Part shown: one piece after another, positions 1 through 8,978 of the stretch
How the letters are laid out: every line of letters starts with the position of its first letter
How positions within the stretch are numbered: position 1 is the first letter of the stretch
Assembly (NCBI GenBank): GCA_046293135.1
Contig: JBKBPR010000004.1
Location: 1 to 64,000, forward strand
Source of the DNA: UBA2638 sp046293135
GTDB taxonomy: Bacteria > Pseudomonadota > Alphaproteobacteria > Micavibrionales > Micavibrionaceae
Length of the DNA: 64,000 nucleotides
Direction: 5' to 3'
Notes under the pieces: generated by a model
Seen by the model: the letters and a program-made list of their open reading frames with translations, nothing else
The model's database searches: none
What the model was told of the DNA's origin: nothing
Program-made: the position numbers and the translations under genes

Positions 1-1
1 C

Positions 2-787
2 GAATATTTGGGGCTGGACGGGGAGAAAATGGTACAGCTTTTCAAAAAGCAATCATTGGGTAGCCGTATTCACCCTAGCCTGAATTTTCCGACTCCAGCC
101 TCCGAGAGTAAGATTCCTTCGATGTTTTTTGCGCTGGCTTTTCTTGTTGCTGGAGTGGTTGTTATTGCATTGTGGTCTTCATTTGACCGCGAAGAGCGTT
201 CGGAGGTGACCCAAGTGCCGCCTGTAAGTGAAACGCGGATGGCGGCACAAGCGCCAAACATTCCATCGCCACAGGCTGCACCAGTAGATTCAGGGACGCA
301 AAGCCGACAAACCCCTCAAAGCTCTCAGCTCGCTGCGCCTACTGAAGTTGAACGGCGAAGCGGTGATCCTTCCGTCACAGGCTTGCAGAGCGCCCAAGAA
401 ACGCAAATATCTTCGGTAGAAGCCGAAAATGCACCAAGCGATGCGCAAAGCGCCGCTCAAGTCGAGCCAGAAGACGATACGGATTCTCAATCACAATCCG
501 CAGCAACAACGCAACAAGATCAGCAGGGCATTATCCTGAACGTCAATGAAAACAGCTGGGTCGAGATTCGCGATATGACCGGAAAGGCTATTGTTTCACG
601 CGTTTTAAAGGCTGGGGATCAGTATTTTGTCCCCGACAGACCCGATTTGCGCATGTCTTTGGGCAATGCGGTTGGCGTTGAAATCGTTGTTGACGGTAAA
701 ACTCTGCCGCCTTTGGGGCGGCGCGGTGAGGTCAAGCGGAACATTGCCTTGGATAGCGCCTCCCTGAAAGCGCTTGCACAGCCCTGA
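2..787 (+). CDS. rodZ: RodZ-like cell-shape protein, 5' end cut off by the window
   Basis: The reading frame is open to the left edge, so the start and most of the cytoplasmic helix-turn-helix domain are missing. The first visible residues (EYLGLDGEKMVQLFK) match the end of the RodZ HTH domain. A single membrane segment follows (about residues 38-57 counting from the TTG at 8), then a long Gln/Ser/Ala-rich low-complexity linker to about residue 170, then a C-terminal DUF4115-type beta domain (NENSWVEIRDMTGK onward). RodZ is a bitopic inner-membrane protein that links MreB to the elongasome in rod-shaped cells. The stop lies 22 bases before the prfA start, so the two are probably co-transcribed. 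The family call is good; cell-shape function is inferred. Confidence 0.8.
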   Translation, partial: EYLGLDGEKMVQLFKKQSLGSRIHPSLNFPTPASESKIPSMFFALAFLVAGVVVIALWSSFDREERSEVTQVPPVSETRMAAQAPNIPSPQAAPVDSGTQSRQTPQSSQLAAPTEVERRSGDPSVTGLQSAQETQISSVEAENAPSDAQSAAQVEPEDDTDSQSQSAATTQQDQQGIILNVNENSWVEIRDMTGKAIVSRVLKAGDQYFVPDRPDLRMSLGNAVGVEIVVDGKTLPPLGRRGEVKRNIALDSASLKALAQP

Positions 788-809
788 TTTTCGTTTTATA
801 TCTCCGATC

Positions 810-1874
810 ATGTCACTCAAAGAAAAGCTGTCCTCGATTAAATCCCGTCACGAAGAATTGGCCGCGCTTATGTCGTCCGGTTCGGTGAGCGGTGAGCAAT
901 TCTCAAAGCTATCCATGGAATACGCTGATCTTGACCCTGTGGTTGCGGCGATTAACGAGCTGGAAGCGGCGCAGGGGGAAATGGAAAGCCTGAAAGAGCT
1001 GCTGAACGATCCTGAAATGAAGGATATGGCGCAAGAGGAGCTGCGCGCGCTCAATGAACGCGTTCCCGAGTTGGAGCATAAAATCAAGCTGGCCTTGATT
1101 CCCAAGGATGAAGCCGATGCCAAGAACGCCATTCTTGAAATTCGCGCCGGAACGGGCGGTGATGAAGCGGCGCTCTTTGCTGCCGATCTATTTGCGATGT
1201 ATCGCGGTTATTGCGTGCAGATGGGCTGGAAAATCGAGGTTATGGAAGCCTCTGAAAGCGATTTGGGCGGCTATAAGGAAATTATTGCACAGATCACAGG
1301 CCGCAATGTGTTTGCGAATTTGAAATATGAATCGGGTGTACACCGCGTGCAGCGCATTCCCAAAACCGAAAGCGGTGGGCGGATTCACACCTCTGCGGCG
1401 ACTGTTGCGGTTCTGGCCGAGGCTGAAGAGGTCGATCTGGTGATTGATGAAAGAGATTTGCGGATAGATACCTATCGTTCGCAAGGGGCGGGCGGTCAGC
1501 ACGTCAATACAACGGACAGCGCCGTGCGGATTACGCATATTCCGACGGGCGTTGTGGTTGAAATGCAAGAAGAGCGCTCGCAGCACAAAAACCGCGATAA
1601 GGCGATGGCGGTTTTGCGGACGCGGCTTTATGATGCCAAGCGCCAGAAGCTGGCCGATGAGCGGGCGAAAGAGCGCAAATCCCAAGTCGGGAGCGGGGAT
1701 CGTTCGGAACGGATTCGCACCTATAACTATCCCCAAGGGCGCATGACCGACCACCGTATCAATTTGACGCTCTATAAGCTCGATGAAGTCTTGTCGGGCG
1801 CGTGTTTGCACGAGGTGATCGAAGCCTTGATCATGGAAGATCAGGCCGAAGCCTTATCCAGTTTCGCCGCTTAG
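810..1874 (+). CDS. prfA: Peptide chain release factor 1
   Basis: This class I release factor reads UAA and UAG and triggers peptide release at the ribosome. The 354-residue product shows the catalytic GGQ loop (GAGGQHVN), the GRIHTS segment before it, and the tripeptide PKT in RIPKTES, which is the PxT stop-codon reader of RF1 rather than the SPF of RF2. I chose the ATG at 810 (MSLKEKL) because RF1 proteins begin with this helix; an in-frame ATG at 774 would overlap the upstream gene. prmC, which methylates the GGQ glutamine, begins 12 bases downstream. Confidence 0.97.
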   Translation: MSLKEKLSSIKSRHEELAALMSSGSVSGEQFSKLSMEYADLDPVVAAINELEAAQGEMESLKELLNDPEMKDMAQEELRALNERVPELEHKIKLALIPKDEADAKNAILEIRAGTGGDEAALFAADLFAMYRGYCVQMGWKIEVMEASESDLGGYKEIIAQITGRNVFANLKYESGVHRVQRIPKTESGGRIHTSAATVAVLAEAEEVDLVIDERDLRIDTYRSQGAGGQHVNTTDSAVRITHIPTGVVVEMQEERSQHKNRDKAMAVLRTRLYDAKRQKLADERAKERKSQVGSGDRSERIRTYNYPQGRMTDHRINLTLYKLDEVLSGACLHEVIEALIMEDQAEALSSFAA

Positions 1875-1886
1875 ATTGTCTTTTTC

Positions 1887-2816
1887 ATGATGTCGCAAAT
1901 CCCCCAAATTCCCCAAATCCCCCAAACGCCGCATGCGCTCTATAAGTTTTTGAAGCAAGCGCTAGAGCAATGCGCCCAAGATCAGGCCGCGTTCGAGGCG
2001 CGTCTTATTCTAGAGCAGCGCGCAGGTTTGAGTTGGGCGGCGCTGATGGCGGCTGGTGGGGATGCGGATGATAACGATAGGTCTGGTTCTCGTGCAGATG
2101 CGTTCGATCCAGCGGTTTTGAAGCAAATACAAACCGATCTGAACGCACGATTGGCGGGAAAGCCGCTCTCCCGCATTTATGGGGAGCGGGAGTTTTACGG
2201 CTTGGACTTTCACGTGAATGAGCATGTCCTTGACCCCAGACCTGACACCGAACGGATTGTTGATCTGGCGCGGGAGCGCTTTCCGAGCAGCGATACGCCT
2301 TTGAGAATCCTTGATTTGGGGACGGGGAGCGGATGTTTGCTGGTGACGCTATTGCATCTCTTCCCGCAAGCGCAGGGGCTGGGCGTGGATATATCGCCTG
2401 AGGCCTTACAGACCGCACAGGGCAACGCCGCCCGAAACGGGGTTGATGATCGCGCAATCTGGCGGCAATCGGACTGGTTTGACGCGCTGGAGGATCAGGA
2501 GCGCTATGATTTGATCGTCGGCAATCCGCCTTATATTCGCTCTGATGTGATTCCCGATCTTGCGCCGGAAGTGAAGAATCACGACCCGATTCTGGCCTTG
2601 GATGGAGGAAATGACGGAATGGATGCTTATAAAAAAATATTTTTTTCACTTTTTTCGCATTTAAAACCATCTGGAATTGCGCTGTTTGAAATCGGTTTTG
2701 ATCAGTCCGAAGACGTGATGCGACTCGGCAGGGAATCGCGATTTATGAATCTGCGCATACACCCCGATCTTGCAGGGCTGGCGCGGGTTGTGGAAATCGC
2801 GCATGGGGATAAGTGA
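1887..2816 (+). CDS. prmC: Release factor glutamine methyltransferase PrmC/HemK
   Basis: The enzyme N5-methylates the glutamine of the GGQ motif in release factors, using AdoMet. The 309-residue protein has an N-terminal helical substrate domain, the AdoMet motif ILDLGTGSGC at residues 141-150 and the diagnostic NPPY motif at 213-216. The N-terminus carries a short PQI-type repeat encoded by repeats of ccccaaat, which could slip; a second ATG sits one codon in. It lies directly behind prfA, its substrate gene, which is the usual arrangement. Confidence 0.95.
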   Translation: MMSQIPQIPQIPQTPHALYKFLKQALEQCAQDQAAFEARLILEQRAGLSWAALMAAGGDADDNDRSGSRADAFDPAVLKQIQTDLNARLAGKPLSRIYGEREFYGLDFHVNEHVLDPRPDTERIVDLARERFPSSDTPLRILDLGTGSGCLLVTLLHLFPQAQGLGVDISPEALQTAQGNAARNGVDDRAIWRQSDWFDALEDQERYDLIVGNPPYIRSDVIPDLAPEVKNHDPILALDGGNDGMDAYKKIFFSLFSHLKPSGIALFEIGFDQSEDVMRLGRESRFMNLRIHPDLAGLARVVEIAHGDK

Positions 2817-3047
2817 AATTTTTTTTGTAGTTTGTGTTGAACAAAAAATGCCCTTGCCTGTATTTTTGAAAAGTCGATAACGAATTGCCAACGGAAATGT
2901 TGGACAATATCGGCAAAGCCAAAATGTAGAGTATGTTGACCCTGTAGGGAACGCTGTTCTGGATATGTGTACGCGTTTTGTGTATGCTTGTACGTGTTGC
3001 TGCGTATTTTGCTGAAATATAAATATAATTGAGAGATGGAAAAGTAA

Positions 3048-3530
3048 ATGAGACACGGGTCATCGAACAATCGCCGCCAGAGAAATCGCGGCAATAACTC
3101 TAACTCACAGCGCAGAAATAATAACCAGAAAACGCAGGTTTTTGACAGCAACGGGCCGGATGTACGTATTCGCGGCACGGCCTTTCAGGTTGCCGAAAAA
3201 TATGTGGCTTTGGCGAAGGATGCTATGGGGGCGGGCGATACGGTTTTGTATCAGAGCTATTTGCAGCATGCCGAGCATTATCAGCGCATTATCAATTCAT
3301 GGGAAGCCGACTCCCCCGCACCGCAGAATTTCCAGATCAATGATAAGGATGCTCTGGATGATGAGGACGATTTGGCGGCTGAGGCTGAAACCGAAGTTGA
3401 GGTGGAGGTTATCAAGAAAGAGATCGCCAAGCCCGATAGCGATGATGACGATGCGCTTGGTTTGCCATCAAGCCTGTTCGGAAAGCCGTCATCGTCTTCC
3501 AAGCAGAATTCGGAGATGGAAAACTCCTGA
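3048..3530 (+). CDS. DUF4167 domain protein, probably RNA-binding
   Basis: This 160-residue protein starts with an Arg/Asn/Gln-rich basic tail (residues 1-30), then the conserved block with VRGTA-like, QVAEKY and YLQHAEHYQRI sequences (about 38-85), and ends in a long acidic Asp/Glu-rich tail. That architecture is the alphaproteobacterial DUF4167 family. Its place between prmC and clpB is also typical. The basic tail suggests nucleic-acid binding, but no function is established to my knowledge. The start has a GAGAGATGGAAA ribosome-binding region. A strong terminator follows. Confidence 0.85.
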   Translation: MRHGSSNNRRQRNRGNNSNSQRRNNNQKTQVFDSNGPDVRIRGTAFQVAEKYVALAKDAMGAGDTVLYQSYLQHAEHYQRIINSWEADSPAPQNFQINDKDALDDEDDLAAEAETEVEVEVIKKEIAKPDSDDDDALGLPSSLFGKPSSSSKQNSEMENS

Positions 3531-3561
3531 TTTTCGATGCTTGATATGCATTTTTGTGAAG

Positions 3562-3583
3562 GGCGGCGCAGAGCCGCCTTTTT
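3562..3583 (+). terminator. Rho-independent terminator after the DUF4167 gene
   Basis: GGCGGC (3562-3567) pairs with GCCGCC (3573-3578) across a 5-base loop and is followed by five T residues. It ends the prfA-prmC-DUF4167 transcript and separates it from clpB. Confidence 0.85.
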
Positions 3584-3639
3584 CGTATCTTTTTCAAGCC
3601 GCGGAAGCCTTGCACAACAGATGAGGATATAGAACCGCC

Positions 3640-3667
3640 TTGCCAATTTTGCGCAGCGGTATATTAT
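3640..3667 (+). promoter_or_regulatory. Candidate clpB promoter
   Basis: TTGCCA at 3640-3645 and TATTAT at 3662-3667 are separated by 16 bases and lie about 50 bases before the clpB start, just after the preceding terminator. The -35 region also reads CTTG, as in alphaproteobacterial heat-shock promoters, but the expected -10 (CYTATNT at 17-18 bases) is not matched well. A vegetative or mixed promoter is an inference. Confidence 0.4.
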
Positions 3668-3717
3668 TTCTATGACTGTCAAAAATTATCGTCACATAAT
3701 CAGGATCGGGGGCTGTT

Positions 3718-6378
3718 ATGGATTTTGAAAAACTGACCGAAAAATCCAGATCATTGCTGCAAAAGGCGCAAACACTGGCGATGCGCCACAAGCATCAATC
3801 GCTGGAGCCGGAACATTTGCTCAAAGTTATGCTTGATGATGAGGACGGGCTGGCTCTGCGTCTTTTGACCAGCGCCAATGCCGATACCAGCGTGCTGAAA
3901 CGCTCGCTTGACCGCGCCATTGCGAAGTTTCCCGTTGTCGAGGGATCGGGCGCCGGCGGGCTTAGGATATCGAGCGATTTGGCGAAAATCCTTGATACGG
4001 CGCTGTCTTTGGCTGAAAAATCCGGCGATAAATTCCTGACGCTGGAGCGTATTTTGCAAGCCATGATTCTGGCGAAAAAATCCGATATCGCCGGAATTTT
4101 AGAGGATGCAGGCCTGACGGATAGGCAGTTGAACGAGAGCATCAACACTGTACGTAAGGGACGTACAGCCGATAGCGCAACGGCGGAAAATCAGTTCGAT
4201 GCGCTCAATAAATATGCCCATGATTTCACCGCTATGGCGCGGGAAGGCAAGCTTGATCCGGTCATTGGCCGTGATGAGGAAATCAGACGTACGGTACAGG
4301 TACTCTCCAGGCGTACAAAGAACAATCCCGTACTGATCGGAGAGCCGGGAGTCGGGAAAACCGCGATTATCGAGGGGCTGGCGCAACGGATTGTCAATGG
4401 TGATGTGCCGGAAAGCCTGCGTGACAAGCGTTTGATGTCGCTGGATCTGGGCGCTTTGCTGGCCGGAGCGAAATTTCGCGGGGAGTTTGAGGAGCGCTTA
4501 AAGGCGGTGCTGGATGAGATTCGCGCCGCTACGGGCGAAATTGTGCTGTTCCTTGATGAGCTGCACACCTTGGTCGGTGCGGGCAAGGCCGATGGCGCTA
4601 TGGATGCTTCGAATATGCTCAAACCCGCTTTGGCGCGCGGTGAGCTGCATATGGTCGGGGCGACGACGTTGGATGAATACCGCAAGCATATCGAGAAAGA
4701 TGCGGCCTTGGCGCGGCGTTTCCAGCCCGTTTTCGTCAGCGAGCCGAGCGTGGAGGATACAATCTCGATCCTGCGCGGCTTGAAGGAGAAATACGAGCTG
4801 CATCACGGTGTACGCATTACCGATGGCGCGATTGTATCGGCGGCGACACTCTCGAACCGCTATATCACCGACCGCTTTTTGCCCGATAAGGCGATTGATT
4901 TGATTGATGAGGCGGCCTCCAGAATACGGATGCAGGTTGATAGCAAGCCCGAAGCGATTGACGAGCTTGACCGCCGCATTATCCAGCTCAAAATCGAGCG
5001 GGAGGCGCTCAAGAAGGAAACTGATCAGGCCTCAAAAGACCGCTTGGAAAAGCTGGAGGCGGAGCTGGTAGAGCTGGAGTCAAAATCGGCGGATTTAACC
5101 GCGCAATGGCGGGCGGAAAAGGACAGCGTGAACGCCGCGCAAAAATCGGTTGAGGAGCTGGACAGGGCGCGGATTGAGCTGGAGCAGGCCGAGCGCGAAG
5201 GCAACTGGGCAAAGGCCAGCGAGATCAAATACGGCAAAATCCCTGAGCTGGAAAAACGCCTTGAGACCGTGGCCTCGGCCAAAAACGCCACAGATAAAAG
5301 CGGAGCTGATAAGAATGCTGCGAAAAAATCTGAAAAAGGCATAGGCGGCAGCTTGATTAACGAGGAGGTCACCGAAGATGATATTGCGGGGATCGTCAGC
5401 CGCTGGACAGGTGTTCCCGTGGATAAAATGCTGGAAGGCGAGCGTGAAAAGCTGCTTTCGATGGAAGAGAATCTTAAGCGCCGTGTTGTCGGGCAGGATG
5501 AAGCGGTGAGCGCTGTTTCGAACGCTGTGCGCCGCGCCCGTTCAGGGCTGCAAGACCCGCGCCGCCCGATAGGCTCTTTCTTGTTTTTAGGGCCTACGGG
5601 GGTTGGGAAAACCGAACTGACCAAGGCTTTGGCGGAGTTTTTATTTGATGATGATACGGCAATGATCCGGCTGGATATGTCCGAATATATGGAGAAGCAC
5701 TCGGTTTCGCGCATGATCGGCGCGCCGCCGGGCTATGTCGGTTATGAGGAGGGTGGCGCTCTGACCGAGGCTGTGCGCCGCCGCCCGTATCAGGTTGTGC
5801 TGTTTGACGAGATCGAAAAGGCGCATCCCGATGTCTTTAACGTGCTGCTGCAGGTGCTGGATGACGGGCGTTTAACCGATGGCCAAGGCCGCACGGTTAA
5901 TTTTAGCAACACCGTGTTGATCATGACCTCGAATCTTGGCTCTGAGCATTTGGTCAGGCAGGAGGAGGGCGATGACGTCAATGCGGTGCGCCCGCAGGTC
6001 ATGCAAGCGGTACAGGCGGCTTTCCGCCCTGAGTTTTTGAATCGCATGGATGAGATATTGCTGTTCCGCCGCTTGGGACGCGAGCAAATGACGGGCATTG
6101 TCGATATCCAGCTGCGCTATCTGGAAAAATTGCTGGAAGCGCGTCAAGTTACGCTGAATATTGCGGCTTCGGCCAAGATATGGCTGGCCGATAAGGGGTA
6201 TGATCCGGCCTATGGTGCGCGGCCGCTCAAGCGGGTGATCCAGAACGAAATTCAAAACAAGCTGGCTGAGATGATCTTGCGCGGTGAGGTTGTCGATGGC
6301 GATATAGTGAACGTGGCCGAGAAATCGGGCGCTTTGGCGTTTGATGTTGGCAAAGCCAATATCAAATCGGTTGCTTAG
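3718..6378 (+). CDS. clpB: ClpB disaggregase (Hsp100)
   Basis: ClpB is a hexameric AAA+ chaperone that pulls proteins out of aggregates with DnaK. The 886-residue protein has the N domain (1-150), AAA-1 with Walker A GEPGVGKT near residue 209, the coiled-coil middle domain (about 400-540), and AAA-2 with Walker A GPTGVGKT near residue 624, plus the C-terminal small domain (YGARPLKR). An Ala/Lys/Asp-rich stretch (about 520-545, KNATDKSGADKNAAKK region) sits at the end of the middle domain and looks like a lineage-specific insertion. The gene has its own promoter region after a terminator. Confidence 0.98.
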   Translation: MDFEKLTEKSRSLLQKAQTLAMRHKHQSLEPEHLLKVMLDDEDGLALRLLTSANADTSVLKRSLDRAIAKFPVVEGSGAGGLRISSDLAKILDTALSLAEKSGDKFLTLERILQAMILAKKSDIAGILEDAGLTDRQLNESINTVRKGRTADSATAENQFDALNKYAHDFTAMAREGKLDPVIGRDEEIRRTVQVLSRRTKNNPVLIGEPGVGKTAIIEGLAQRIVNGDVPESLRDKRLMSLDLGALLAGAKFRGEFEERLKAVLDEIRAATGEIVLFLDELHTLVGAGKADGAMDASNMLKPALARGELHMVGATTLDEYRKHIEKDAALARRFQPVFVSEPSVEDTISILRGLKEKYELHHGVRITDGAIVSAATLSNRYITDRFLPDKAIDLIDEAASRIRMQVDSKPEAIDELDRRIIQLKIEREALKKETDQASKDRLEKLEAELVELESKSADLTAQWRAEKDSVNAAQKSVEELDRARIELEQAEREGNWAKASEIKYGKIPELEKRLETVASAKNATDKSGADKNAAKKSEKGIGGSLINEEVTEDDIAGIVSRWTGVPVDKMLEGEREKLLSMEENLKRRVVGQDEAVSAVSNAVRRARSGLQDPRRPIGSFLFLGPTGVGKTELTKALAEFLFDDDTAMIRLDMSEYMEKHSVSRMIGAPPGYVGYEEGGALTEAVRRRPYQVVLFDEIEKAHPDVFNVLLQVLDDGRLTDGQGRTVNFSNTVLIMTSNLGSEHLVRQEEGDDVNAVRPQVMQAVQAAFRPEFLNRMDEILLFRRLGREQMTGIVDIQLRYLEKLLEARQVTLNIAASAKIWLADKGYDPAYGARPLKRVIQNEIQNKLAEMILRGEVVDGDIVNVAEKSGALAFDVGKANIKSVA

Positions 6379-6492
6379 GCGCGATTAGAACGTTTTTGCG
6401 ATCTGAACATTGCCAAGCCATGCGAAGTTCGGTAAATTTGTATGGTCATAGATGTTCTATGATTCTTTCGAATTTCTGCGCGGTTTCACCTT

Positions 6493-7356
6493 ATGATGTC
6501 TTCGGGTTCTGTATTCAAGTTTTTGGCGTTGGGCGCTGTGGTTATAACGGCAGCAGCCTGTGCGTTTACGATGGATAAAGACTTCCAGCCCCTTACCGTT
6601 CGTACAACGGGCGCTCAGAACAGTGTTTGTGATGTTTGGGCGGATAATGTGCGTTTTAAATTTTATCCACCTGAAACGCGTAACGTTAAAAACTCAAAAG
6701 AAAATCTTGTCATTCATTGCTATGCGCCCGGCAATCGTGAGCGCAAGGTGATTATCAAGCCTGAATACTCCAAATATGCCTATGGCAATATTTTAACGGG
6801 GGTTATTCCCGGTGTGATCGTTGATTATACATCCGGCGCAATGTTTAAGTATCCTCGCGCTATCGACATTGATTTTAGCCATATGCCGCCAACAACAATG
6901 CCAGCTCCACAACATAACAACCTCGATATTCTAGATCATTCCGAACATAATCTTGAGGAGTTCCGTCCGGGATGGCCGCAACTCAATTCAGATCGACACC
7001 GCACAGAGCAGCCGTTGATGCGCCGTGTGCGCCCAGGAAGTGAGCTTGACTCTTATTCTGCCAGTGGGTTTACAGGAGGTAGAGCTTCTGGTGGTTTGGA
7101 TGAGAAGTCAGACTTTATGAGGGTTATCAACAATTTGAGCGGTGATGAAACTCCCGCGGATATTCCGACGCCCGTTCTCGAAATGCAGGAGCGCCCGCAG
7201 GTTACAATTATTGAATCACGCGATGTTTTAGATGATGCTACTGAAACGCCTGATCAAAATGGCCTGACTGATGATTTTGGCGATCCTATGGAGATGGGAG
7301 ATGATAGCGGTGATGGTAGCGCCCCGATGCAGTTGATCCCAACAAGGCGTCAGTAA
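6493..7356 (+). CDS. Predicted lipoprotein of unknown function
   Basis: The 287-residue product begins with a lipoprotein signal peptide: a hydrophobic core and a lipobox ending at Cys23 (ITAAAC). Residues about 40-130 form a conserved-looking domain with two further cysteines (NSVCDVW and VIHCYAPG), ending in a glycine-rich segment (TGVIPGVIVDYTSGAMFKYP) that recurs in many small proteobacterial lipoproteins. The C-terminal 150 residues are low in complexity and acidic, probably disordered. It would be lipid-anchored in the periplasm or outer membrane. The ribosome-binding site is weak. The function is unknown. Confidence 0.75.
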   Translation: MMSSGSVFKFLALGAVVITAAACAFTMDKDFQPLTVRTTGAQNSVCDVWADNVRFKFYPPETRNVKNSKENLVIHCYAPGNRERKVIIKPEYSKYAYGNILTGVIPGVIVDYTSGAMFKYPRAIDIDFSHMPPTTMPAPQHNNLDILDHSEHNLEEFRPGWPQLNSDRHRTEQPLMRRVRPGSELDSYSASGFTGGRASGGLDEKSDFMRVINNLSGDETPADIPTPVLEMQERPQVTIIESRDVLDDATETPDQNGLTDDFGDPMEMGDDSGDGSAPMQLIPTRRQ

Positions 7357-7398
7357 TTTTCTCTTAAATTTCAATGGCTTGGCAGCGTTTCGCCCCGC

Positions 7399-7436
7399 TC
7401 GCCCCACTCTCGATGTTCAAGTGGGGCGAAAGGTTT
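7399..7436 (+). terminator. Terminator-like hairpin after the lipoprotein gene
   Basis: TCGCCCCACT (7399-7408) pairs perfectly with AGTGGGGCGA (7420-7429) across an 11-base loop, followed by a T-rich stretch. A second copy of the left arm (cgccccactcgccccactt) occurs near 7467-7486, so this is also part of the repeat-rich block. Confidence 0.6.
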
Positions 7437-7491
7437 CTTTTATATTTCAGTAAGTTACGGCCATTTCGCCCCACTCGCCCCACTTATTTTT

Positions 7492-8056
7492 TGGATTAAA
7501 CGGACAAGCCGTGTAATGACGATGTTTGTCCGCACAAGTCGGTCATGACGGTGGTTTTTAACCACAGAGGCACAGAGTTTTAAGAGATCACAGAGGATTT
7601 TTGGGATAACTCTTCTCTGTGTACTCCTGACAACTCTTTCATCTCTGTGGTAAGAGATCCTTCGTTTTTGCTCAGGATGATGGTCTTGTTTTTCGTGGCT
7701 TTCGTGGTTTTTTAAAACCCTAGATTCCGGCTTTCGGCGGAATGACGAAATGGATTACACGGACAAGCCGTGAAATGACGTTGTTTGTCCGCACAAGGCG
7801 GGCATGACGGTGGTTTTTAACCACAGAGGCACAGAGTTTTAAGAGATCACAGAGGATTTTCAATATATTTTCTCTGTGTTCTCTTTTTAAACTCTTTCAA
7901 CTCTGTGGTTCATATTCATAAAATAATATCCTTCGTGTTCGCTCAGGATGATCGTCTTATTTTTCGTGGCTTTCGTGGTTTTTTTAAAATCCTGGATTCC
8001 GGCTTTCGCCGGAATGACGAGAGATGGATTACACGGACAAGCCGTGTAATGACGAT
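7492..8056. repeat. Tandem hairpin-forming intergenic repeat, two units and a partial third
   Basis: Unit 1 is 7492-7750, unit 2 is 7751-8024, and a third unit begins at 8025 and stops near 8056. The first 110 bases of units 1 and 2 (7492-7601 and 7751-7860) are nearly identical. Each unit contains several inverted repeats: ACACGG-acaag-CCGTGT, a long one opening with ACCACAGAG and closing with CTCTGTGGT, one of the form ATCCTTCG...CTCAGGAT, and ATTCCGGC-tttc-GCCGGAAT. Short frames in the block have no coding look. This is a non-coding, palindromic repeat cluster that fills the 800-base gap between two converging genes. Confidence 0.85.
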
Positions 8057-8159
8057 ATTATCATTATACAAGGCGCAGGTCTTCCCTGTATAAAACCCAT
8101 TATATGACTAAATTCCTAGAAAATCAAGCGAATAATGCTGTGTGATGGGGGCTTGTAAG

Positions 8160-8960
8160 CTATAAGCGCCGCACGCCTAAAATGCCGCCATCGTAATGTT
8201 GCGCCATGGCGGTAAGAGTTTCTATGCGGACATCCATGGTGCGGGCGGTGGCATTAACGATATGAATGTTATCACGCATAATCCCGACATGCCCCTTGAA
8301 GAACACAATATCGCCGCGCTGGAGGCTATTTTTAGCGGCTGCGTCTTGCGCATCATCCATCTCTAGCCGCTGGCCTAAATCCTTGCAACGGGCTTGATCC
8401 TTGCTGTCTCTGGGGCAGGATGCAATACCCGCATAGGCCGCGCAAAGCTGCACCAAGCCTGAACAATCAAGGCCGCGGCTGGTTTTTCCGCCCCACAGAT
8501 AGGGAATGCCCAAAAACCTCTCGGCGCAATCCGCGATCATATCGGCGCGGCTTGATGCGGCGCTTTGCTCCAGATTGTCCAAGGCTTCGAGATGGTCTTG
8601 CCAGATCCAGCCGCCGCCCTCAATCTCGGCAAAGCCGTCCTCGCTTTCACTCGTTAGCGTCAGTTGCGACAAGAAGCTGAGATAGGTCAAGGACGGAGAT
8701 TTGTAATCGGGTTCGCTATAGATAAAGCTGTGCAGCGCCGAGATGCGGTGCGTGGGGGCGATGATTTCATCGCTCAGCATGGATTTTGGCACAAACCCTT
8801 CATAGCCGTCGGTAAGATTGCGGGCATGGAGGTAATCGCCGCGATGGGCGAGGGTTTCGACAATTTCGCCATAGAGCAGTTCGGAGGCAAGCTCCGCACC
8901 CTCGGAGGCCTCTAGGGTTAGCGGAGCGGAGCGGGTGACGATCTGGAATTTTTTGGCCAT
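8160..8960 (-). CDS. NlpC/P60 (C40) cell-wall peptidase with SH3-like domains
   Basis: The 266-residue protein has an N-terminal SH3-like part (about 1-125) and a C-terminal NlpC/P60 domain. The catalytic cysteine is C166 in LDCSGL and the histidine is H224 in GHVGIM, followed by a HIVNA segment that can supply the third polar residue. Such enzymes cut the D-Glu-to-diamino-acid bond of peptidoglycan peptides. No signal peptide is visible, which suggests it acts on cytoplasmic muropeptides. It starts 18 bases after the M17 aminopeptidase stop, so both are one operon and may recycle cell-wall peptides together. That shared role is inferred. Confidence 0.9.
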   Translation of the reverse strand: MAKKFQIVTRSAPLTLEASEGAELASELLYGEIVETLAHRGDYLHARNLTDGYEGFVPKSMLSDEIIAPTHRISALHSFIYSEPDYKSPSLTYLSFLSQLTLTSESEDGFAEIEGGGWIWQDHLEALDNLEQSAASSRADMIADCAERFLGIPYLWGGKTSRGLDCSGLVQLCAAYAGIASCPRDSKDQARCKDLGQRLEMDDAQDAAAKNSLQRGDIVFFKGHVGIMRDNIHIVNATARTMDVRIETLTAMAQHYDGGILGVRRL

Positions 8961-8978
8961 GGCTTATGATCTTTGGGG

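Noticed and set aside
7905..8093. A 62-residue frame
   Set aside because: It lies in the palindromic repeat block and copies the repeat sequence, with no protein-like pattern.
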